Shown here piece after piece: positions 1-4,581 of a stretch of DNA of 7,717 bases (its first letter is position 1; each line of letters opens with the position of its first letter). The translations under genes and the position numbers were made by a program. The notes beneath the pieces were generated by a model. That model had not been told where the DNA came from, searched no databases, and was given only the letters and a program-made list of their open reading frames with translations. The stretch spans positions 1 through 7,717 of the forward strand of contig LVAZ01000479.1 in NCBI GenBank assembly GCA_001603055.1, read 5' to 3'. Source of the DNA: Victivallales bacterium Lenti_02 (GTDB taxonomy: Bacteria; Verrucomicrobiota; Lentisphaeria; Oligosphaerales; Lenti-02).

Positions 1-154
1 GTTCACGGTCCCGGGGCGGGGCCGGGGGACGGGCAGGACGCGGGGGGGAAGAGGGAGGAGGGGAGGCGACGGGGGGGGCGCTGTCAGCCGTCTCGGTGGT
101 TTTGACAAAGAGACGCTTCAGCTTGGCGAGAAAACCGGATTTCAAATGGAACAT
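1..154 (-). CDS. 5' end of an unidentified gene (basic N-terminus, Pro-rich linker), partial
   Basis: An open frame on the minus strand begins with ATG at 154-152 and runs without a stop off the left edge, giving 51 visible codons. Residues 1-18 (MFHLKSGFLAKLKRLFVK) form a basic amphipathic helix. After a short acidic/Thr patch, residues 27-48 are mostly Pro, Ala, Ser and Arg, and the visible part ends in Arg-Asp-Arg-Glu. A basic helix followed by a Pro/Ala linker is typical of N-terminal extensions on RNA-processing enzymes (PcnB-type poly(A) polymerases, some DEAD-box helicases) and membrane-associated GTPases, but no catalytic domain is visible, so no function is assigned. AAGG directly abuts the ATG, which is too close for a normal Shine-Dalgarno; an in-frame ATG at 211-209 is an alternative start. 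The Pro-rich part is encoded by runs of 7 and 8 C (G on the plus strand), unusual in a coding region. The gene would be divergent from the histidine kinase. Confidence 0.5.
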   Translation of the reverse strand, partial: MFHLKSGFLAKLKRLFVKTTETADSAPPVASPPPSSPPRPARPPAPPRDRE

Positions 155-168
155 CCTTGCTGCGGTTC

Positions 169-192
169 GCGCCGGGCGCCGGGGCCCGGTGC
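169..192. repeat. Inverted repeat, possible 5'-leader hairpin of the minus-strand gene
   Basis: Arms 169-177 and 184-192 can pair over 9 positions (8 Watson-Crick plus one G-T on the plus strand) around a 6-base loop, centred on CCGGGC/GCCCGG. Read on the minus strand it ends 14 bases before the ATG at 154, so it would form a strong GC hairpin in that gene's leader. No T-run follows on either strand, so it is not a terminator. GC-rich sequence produces such repeats by chance. Confidence 0.3.
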
Positions 193-277
193 TTCGGAAG
201 GCTTGACGCATGTCCGCCGCGTATTCGCGATCCTGCACGCGCCAAGGTGGAAAAACCCTTACAGTAATGCGCTTCGG

Positions 278-293
278 CGGGGTTTCTACCCCG
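278..293. repeat. Short perfect inverted repeat
   Basis: CGGGGT at 278-283 and ACCCCG at 288-293 are perfect complements around the loop TTCT. The repeat lies in the middle of the divergent intergenic region. It could be an operator half-site pair or a small RNA hairpin; nothing in the sequence decides between these, and neither strand has a following T-run. Confidence 0.3.
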
Positions 294-349
294 ACCGCGC
301 CGGGGCCGGGACACAGAGTTGTAATTGTTAGTAAAATTGTGGTCCTTTT

Positions 350-366
350 CGCCGAAGAATTCGGCG
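350..366. repeat. Short perfect inverted repeat next to the AT-rich patch
   Basis: CGCCGAA (350-356), loop GAA, TTCGGCG (360-366): a perfect 7-bp stem with a 3-base loop, directly beside the AT-rich patch and about 105 bases upstream of the kinase start. TTTT precedes it on the plus strand, so on the minus strand it is followed by A residues rather than T, which argues against a terminator. A regulator-binding site or leader hairpin is possible. Confidence 0.35.
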
Positions 367-470
367 TCGGGGTTGATCTTGGGTTTCGGCGTGGTAGGAT
401 GTGGGATGTGGCGGACGTTTTCGCGGCTGCGTACTGGCTGCGGAGTCCCCGACATGCAGGATATCGGAGT

Positions 471-2825
471 ATGGCATTGCCATCGAGTCTGGATTTGCCC
501 GGTACCGTCGAGCGCGCCTTGCTTGAGGCGGGTTGCAATGGTATTTGGGAGAACGATTTGGCGGGACGGCTGTCGTGTCTGAGCGATGGCTGGTACGCCA
601 GTTTTGGCTACAGTCTGGCGGACTATCCCCGGCCGATGCCTCTGAATGGTTGGTTCGGCCTGTGCCATCCGGAGGATTTACCGGCGCTGGAGGCGGCCCA
701 TGCCGAGCTGGCGGCAGGCCGTTCCGGCTCGTTCCGGCTGGAACTGCGTCTGCGGGCGGCGGCTGGCGTGTGGCGGCATCTCCAGGTTTGCGGGCAGGTG
801 GCGGCGCGCTCCGCCGACGGGGTTCCCGTGCGGCTGGCCGGCACCCTGTCGGACGTCACCGAGCAGAAGGAGCTGCTGGCGAGCCTGGCCGCCAGCCAGC
901 GGCGCAACGAGATGTTTCTGCGGGCGGTGCCCGATTTGCTTTTCGTCACGGACTGCGAAGGGCGGATACTCGACTGTTCCGCTCCCCGGCCCGAGTGGCT
1001 GGCCGTCCCGCCCGAGCAGTTCCTGGGCCGGAGTGTGCGCGAGATTCTGCCCGGCAGTCTGGCCGAGCGCATGATCGCCGTCATCCGCCAGGCGCTCGGG
1101 ACGCAACGGATGCAGACCATCGAATACCGCCTGCCGGCGCATGGCGCCGAGCTGGATTTCGAGGCCCGCCTGACCCCCCACGGCGAGGGGCTGGTCTGCT
1201 GCATCGTCCGTGATGTCACCGAGCGGCGGCTGATGGAGCGCCGTCTGGCCGAGGCGCGGACCGAGTACGAGCGTCTGGTCCGCTCCCTGCCGGTGGGCGT
1301 GTTCAGTTTCCGGGTCGGGAGGGATGGCGCGATCCGGTCGGCCTATGTCTCGCCCCGGATGACCGAGGTTCTCCGCCAGCCCCAGCGGGTGCTGCGCCGG
1401 GGCCGGGACGGTTTTGCCAGCTATCTCCACCCCGCCGATCTGGCGCGCGCCCATGCGGCCATCGACCGCCTGCTGGCCGGCGAAACCGTGGTGAGCGACG
1501 AATTCCGCTGCCTCGGTCCGGGCGGGGATATTTTCTGGGTTCGTTTCGAACTGCAGTCCGCCGTCCTGTCCGGCGGGGAGCGCTGCCTCTACGGCACCGC
1601 CTCGGACATCACGTCCCGCAAGCTGGCCGAGGAGGAATACCAGCAGCTCCAACTGCGTCTCCAGCGCACCGAGCGGATGCGGGGGCTCGGGCAACTGGCG
1701 GGCGGCGTGGCCCACGAGTTCAACAACCAACTGGCCAGCGTCTTCTTCTTCGTGGACAGCATCAAGAAGGGAACCCTGACCCCCCGGCAACTCCAGCGCT
1801 ACGCCGACCTCCTCCGCGACGGTGCCCAGCGCATATCTGACCTGACCCAGAAGCTGCTCGATTTTTCCCGCCAGGGTTCGCCCCGGCGGGAGGTGTTCGA
1901 TCTGCACAAGGTGCTGGACGAATTCCTCGACATGCTCGATCAGACGGTTGGCTGCCGCATCCGGGTGAGCCGCCAGTTCGCCGCGCCCCGCTCGCTGGTG
2001 GTTGGCGATCCCTGCCAGATCAGCAGCGCCATGCTGAATCTGGCCCTCAATGCCCGCGACGCCATGACGGACGGCGGCACCCTGGGCTTCGCCACCGACT
2101 GCGTCGAGCTGGACGAGGCGGCGTGCGGCGCCCTGTCCCACGAATCCGGTTTCGGTCCCGGCTCGTACATCCGCCTGTCGGTGTCCGATACCGGCGAAGG
2201 CATGGACCTCATCACCCGCGAGCGGATTTTCGAGCCGTTCTTCACCACCAAGCCGCTGGGCAAGGGAACCGGCCTGGGGCTGGCGGTCGTCTACGGCACC
2301 GTCATCGACCATGCGGGCGCCATCGCCGTGGACAGCGAACCGGGCATGGGCAGCACCTTCCATATTTTCCTGCCCCTCTGCGCCAATCCCCTGGCCCGCG
2401 CCGCCATTCCCGCCGCCACTGCCGATCCGGTGCCCGGCTCGGGACACTTGCTGCTGGTGGACGACGAGACGCTGCTGCGGATTCTGCTCCGCGACCAGCT
2501 CGAGCAGATCGGCTACCAGGTGGCCGACTGCGCGGACGGCCGCGAAGCCCTGGAGAAGTTCGCCCGGGAGCCCGGCGCGGTGGACGGGGTGATTCTGGAC
2601 GTTTCCATGCCGGGGATGAGCGGCCTGGAGACCCACCGCGCCCTGCGCCATATCCGGCCGGACCTGCCGGTCTTGCTGATTTCCGGTTCGGGGAACCATC
2701 CCGATGTGCCCATTCTCCGGCAGGAGGGGGCCTACGATCTAGTGACCAAGCCGGTGGATTTGGCGCTGCTCAGCCAGAAACTGGCCGCCCTGCTTGGCCA
2801 TGCCGCCGCCGGGAGCATGCTCTGA
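471..2825 (+). CDS. Soluble hybrid sensor histidine kinase (PAS-PAS-PAS-HisKA-HATPase-receiver)
   Basis: This 784-residue protein should autophosphorylate on a histidine in response to a signal sensed by its PAS domains and pass the phosphate to its own receiver. Domains in order: PAS 1 at about 14-135, PAS 2 at 143-254 and PAS 3 at 262-385, each closing with the D-V/I-T linker motif (DVTEQKE, DVTERRL, DITSRKL); a short coiled coil (about 385-402); the H-box GGVAHEFNN with phosphorylatable His415; the ATPase N-box around N523/N527/D530, G1 box DTGEGM (573-578), F-box FEPFFTTK (587-594) and G2 box GKGTGLGL (597-604); then a receiver with acidic pair D664/D665, phosphoacceptor D710, S738 and K760. 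All key residues are present. No transmembrane segment or signal peptide is seen, so it is probably cytoplasmic and senses an internal cue. Start 471 places the chain just ahead of PAS 1, with AGG about 10 bases upstream; in-frame ATGs at 399 and 210 add residues without domain character. No partner regulator is adjacent, so output probably goes through a distant phosphotransfer protein or regulator. Confidence 0.93.
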   Translation: MALPSSLDLPGTVERALLEAGCNGIWENDLAGRLSCLSDGWYASFGYSLADYPRPMPLNGWFGLCHPEDLPALEAAHAELAAGRSGSFRLELRLRAAAGVWRHLQVCGQVAARSADGVPVRLAGTLSDVTEQKELLASLAASQRRNEMFLRAVPDLLFVTDCEGRILDCSAPRPEWLAVPPEQFLGRSVREILPGSLAERMIAVIRQALGTQRMQTIEYRLPAHGAELDFEARLTPHGEGLVCCIVRDVTERRLMERRLAEARTEYERLVRSLPVGVFSFRVGRDGAIRSAYVSPRMTEVLRQPQRVLRRGRDGFASYLHPADLARAHAAIDRLLAGETVVSDEFRCLGPGGDIFWVRFELQSAVLSGGERCLYGTASDITSRKLAEEEYQQLQLRLQRTERMRGLGQLAGGVAHEFNNQLASVFFFVDSIKKGTLTPRQLQRYADLLRDGAQRISDLTQKLLDFSRQGSPRREVFDLHKVLDEFLDMLDQTVGCRIRVSRQFAAPRSLVVGDPCQISSAMLNLALNARDAMTDGGTLGFATDCVELDEAACGALSHESGFGPGSYIRLSVSDTGEGMDLITRERIFEPFFTTKPLGKGTGLGLAVVYGTVIDHAGAIAVDSEPGMGSTFHIFLPLCANPLARAAIPAATADPVPGSGHLLLVDDETLLRILLRDQLEQIGYQVADCADGREALEKFAREPGAVDGVILDVSMPGMSGLETHRALRHIRPDLPVLLISGSGNHPDVPILRQEGAYDLVTKPVDLALLSQKLAALLGHAAAGSML

Positions 2826-2882
2826 GCGATGGCGTTGCCGGAGTAGGGCGGCTAGATTCCCGACATCAGTGAACCAACCTCC

Positions 2883-2887
2883 GGGAG
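2883..2887 (+). promoter_or_regulatory. Ribosome binding site for the TPR/pseudopilin-like gene
   Basis: GGGAG lies 9 bases before the first ATG at 2897 of an ATGATG pair and 12 before the second, favouring 2897 as the start. The leader around it (CCGGGAGA, then TGCC before ATG) resembles the leader of the downstream VOC gene. Confidence 0.7.
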
Positions 2888-2896
2888 AGACGTGCC

Positions 2897-4150
2897 ATGA
2901 TGCAAACGACCGCCGCCTCCGCTCTGGCCGTCATGGCCATGCTGTTCGGCTTGTTGCAGGAAGGTCTGCGGAAACTGGAGGTCGAGGACTATCCCGGCGC
3001 GGTCGCGGCCTTCTCCAAGGTGATCGAGCACCGGCAGGCCGATGCGGATCTGCGCGAACGGGCGCTGCTCTGGCGGGCCGTTGCCCACGGCAAGGCCGGG
3101 GACGCCGACAAGGCCAAAGCCGATCTGGCCACCCTGCTCAAGGCCACCCGCAATCCCGACCGGCGCGGGCAGGCGTTCGCCGCCTTCGCCCAACTGGAAG
3201 GCGATCCCCGGAACCTGCTGCCCAAGGAAAGCCCGAAGGACGCCTTCGAGCGGCTCAAGACCCTCGGCGGCGCGCGGGACCTGGCCGCGTTCCGCAAACG
3301 GTTGTCGGGCGACTTGGCGGCGGTTCTGGAGATGATCGGGCTGGTGGCCGGCGCCGAGGGCGAGGATCAGATGGCGGCGGAATGGGTGGCCGAATTCTGC
3401 GAACAAATGACCTACGGCGGCATGGAAGTTGGCGGCGGCCGCGAGACCGGCACCGCCAAGGTCATGGGTGTGGTGGACGACGTCGTGTTGTCCTTCGGGC
3501 TGGTCGCCGTGGGCGACGAATGGCACTTTTCCCGGTTGCTCGAAGCGAAATCCGGGGCAATCCATCACGTCGAGCCCGAGGTCGTGGCCCGCCGGAAACA
3601 GACGGGGATGACGAACAAACTCAAACATATTGGCTTGGCGCTGGCCATGTTTCCCGACGACAACCAGGGTTCCTTTCCCAAGGAGTTGAAGCAGCTTGTC
3701 GAGTATCTGGGCGACGCGGCGGTTCTTGACTTCGTGGACCCCGCCACCGGCAAGCCCATGCCCTGGCTCTACCATGTTCCCGGCAAGCTCGGCACGATCC
3801 CGAACCCGAGCGAGCGCTACATCGTGGCCACGCCGGTGCCCATCGAGGGAGCCCGCGTCGTTCTATTCGTGGACGGGCATGTGGAGTTGGTCGCCGAAGA
3901 CACTTTCCTGAAGACGGCCACCGAACAGGGCTGGAAGCTGGCGCCGGAGAAACCGACGGAGGTGGAGCCGGACGTGGCCGCCAAGGTCGAGGACCTGGTG
4001 AAACGCCTGGGCGATCCCGGCCCCGCCGTCCGCAAGACCGCCTACGAGGAACTCAAGGCTCTGGGCGACCAGGCCGCCCCCGTCCTCGAAAAGCACCGCG
4101 ACCACCCCGATCCCGAAATCCGCCTCACCATCCGCCAGTTGCTCAAATAG
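2897..4150 (+). CDS. Mosaic protein: TPR-like N-terminus, pseudopilin (DUF1559/H-X9-DG)-like core, HEAT-like C-terminus
   Basis: A 417-residue protein with no single family name that I recognise. Residues 8-20 are hydrophobic (ALAVMAMLFGLL) and could be a weak signal peptide or anchor, but no positive charge precedes them. Residues 20-100 read as TPR-like helical pairs (EGLRKLEVEDYPGAVAAFSKVI is the clearest). Residues 155-225 form an unassigned alpha/beta stretch. Residues 239-340 match the C-terminal module of DUF1559-type pseudopilins: TNKLKHIGLALAMFPDDNQG corresponds to the usual 'NLKQIGLAL-x-Y-DDN-G-FP' opening and VVLFVDGHVELV (321-332) to the closing 'F-DGHV' motif, yet the N-terminal prepilin cleavage helix is absent. 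Residues 360-417 are a HEAT-like tail (LVKRLGDPGPAVRKTAYEEL) of the type common in PVC proteins. It follows the kinase by 71 nt and precedes the VOC gene by 16 nt, so it is probably cotranscribed with the latter. The architecture suggests a scaffold or surface-associated protein; no enzymatic motif is seen. Confidence 0.85.
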   Translation: MMQTTAASALAVMAMLFGLLQEGLRKLEVEDYPGAVAAFSKVIEHRQADADLRERALLWRAVAHGKAGDADKAKADLATLLKATRNPDRRGQAFAAFAQLEGDPRNLLPKESPKDAFERLKTLGGARDLAAFRKRLSGDLAAVLEMIGLVAGAEGEDQMAAEWVAEFCEQMTYGGMEVGGGRETGTAKVMGVVDDVVLSFGLVAVGDEWHFSRLLEAKSGAIHHVEPEVVARRKQTGMTNKLKHIGLALAMFPDDNQGSFPKELKQLVEYLGDAAVLDFVDPATGKPMPWLYHVPGKLGTIPNPSERYIVATPVPIEGARVVLFVDGHVELVAEDTFLKTATEQGWKLAPEKPTEVEPDVAAKVEDLVKRLGDPGPAVRKTAYEELKALGDQAAPVLEKHRDHPDPEIRLTIRQLLK

Positions 4151-4156
4151 CCTTCC

Positions 4157-4160
4157 GGAG
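4157..4160 (+). promoter_or_regulatory. Ribosome binding site for the VOC gene
   Basis: GGAG sits 6 bases before the ATG at 4167 and within the 16-base gap after the upstream stop codon. Its position fixes the start at 4167 and supports translation from a shared transcript. Confidence 0.75.
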
Positions 4161-4166
4161 ACTGCC

Positions 4167-4577
4167 ATGATTACCCGCCTCGCCCATGTGTGCCTTCATG
4201 TCGCGAACCTCGATGCCTCCCTGGCGTTCTACGAGGGGGTGCTGGGTTTGCGGCGCAAGTTCGAGTTCCTCAAGGGCGACAAGCTCCACGGGGCCTATGT
4301 GGAGGTGGGGCCGAGCAACTACATCGAGATGTTCGAGCGGCCGGGAATCGAGCCCAAAAACACGGGCATCGTCCATTTCTGCCTCGAAACCGATGATATC
4401 GACGAGGCTATCCGCAGCTTCGACGCGAAGGGCGTCGCCCACACCGAGAAGAAGCGCGGGGCCGACAGTTCCTGGCAGACCTGGGTGAGCGATCCGGACG
4501 GCAACCGCATCGAGCTGCACCAGTACACCGAGGAAAGCGCCCAGCTCCGCGGCCAGTCGGTCCAGGTGACCTGGTAG
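4167..4577 (+). CDS. VOC family (glyoxalase/bleomycin-resistance fold) metalloprotein, glyoxalase I-like
   Basis: A 136-residue protein of full single-domain VOC length with the usual two beta-alpha-beta-beta-beta modules. Module 1 starts HVCLHVANLDASLAFYEGVLG (residues 7-27); module 2 starts near HFCLETDDIDEAIRSF (70-85) and closes with SDPDGNRIELHQY (108-120). The four positions that bind metal in glyoxalase I are occupied: His7, Glu54, His70 and Glu116, in a pattern close to lactoylglutathione lyase, so a divalent-metal enzyme is likely rather than a binding-only homologue. The substrate cannot be read from sequence: methylglyoxal adducts are the family default, but VOC proteins also include epimerases and dioxygenases, and a role on sugar-derived carbonyls is conceivable beside the 3-keto-sugar-type gene downstream. 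It probably shares a transcript with the gene ending at 4150 and converges on the minus-strand fusion gene with a 4-nt gap. No signal peptide; cytoplasmic. Confidence 0.93.
   Translation: MITRLAHVCLHVANLDASLAFYEGVLGLRRKFEFLKGDKLHGAYVEVGPSNYIEMFERPGIEPKNTGIVHFCLETDDIDEAIRSFDAKGVAHTEKKRGADSSWQTWVSDPDGNRIELHQYTEESAQLRGQSVQVTW
4562..4574. repeat. Palindrome at the tail-to-tail gene junction
   Basis: CCAGGT-G-ACCTGG is a perfect 6-bp inverted repeat around one base (a 5-bp stem with a TGA loop if folded), covering the last codons of the VOC gene just before its stop. It lies within 10 bases of both convergent stop codons and reads alike from either side. No T-run follows on either strand, so it is at best a weak bidirectional pause site. 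Confidence 0.3.
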
Positions 4578-4581
4578 CGGC

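Larger units (their letters stand above)
155..470. other. Divergent intergenic region with inverted repeats and an AT-rich patch
   Basis: These 316 bases lie between the inferred minus-strand start at 154 and the kinase start at 471. No protein with recognisable features is seen here. A relatively AT-rich patch (about 318-340) stands out against the GC-rich surroundings and is the natural place for divergent promoters, but I could not find a -35/-10 pair with acceptable spacing on either strand. Three short inverted repeats lie at 169-192, 278-293 and 350-366. Open frames cross the region in several phases, as expected at this GC content. The boundaries depend on the two chosen starts. Confidence 0.5.

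Noticed and set aside
319..347. Possible -35 box TTGTAA in the AT-rich patch
   Set aside because: No acceptable -10 hexamer lies about 17 bases downstream on the plus strand, and the minus strand offers no better pair.
210..470. N-terminal extension of the kinase by 87 residues
   Set aside because: The frame is open, but the residues show no domain, signal peptide or membrane pattern and the stretch contains the AT-rich patch and inverted repeats. The start at 471 sits just before PAS 1. The 399 ATG cannot be fully excluded.
84..668. 194-codon minus-strand open frame across the intergenic region and kinase start
   Set aside because: It overlaps the first PAS domain in antisense, has no domain character, and conflicts with the more protein-like minus-strand frame starting at 154.
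678..2699. 673-codon open frame antisense to the histidine kinase
   Set aside because: It lies wholly opposite a gene with every kinase and receiver motif. Its translation is rich in Gly, Ala, Gln and His without any domain pattern, as expected from GC-rich third positions on the sense strand.
2834..2858. Possible promoter TTGCCG / TAGATT between the kinase and the next gene
   Set aside because: The spacing between the hexamers is only 12 bases, far below the usual 16-18, and the match to consensus is modest.
2838..2884. Possible long-range stem CCGGAG/CTCCGG touching the ribosome binding site of the gene at 2897
   Set aside because: Only 6 bp with a loop of about 35 bases, covering just the first two bases of the Shine-Dalgarno; too weak to call a regulatory switch.
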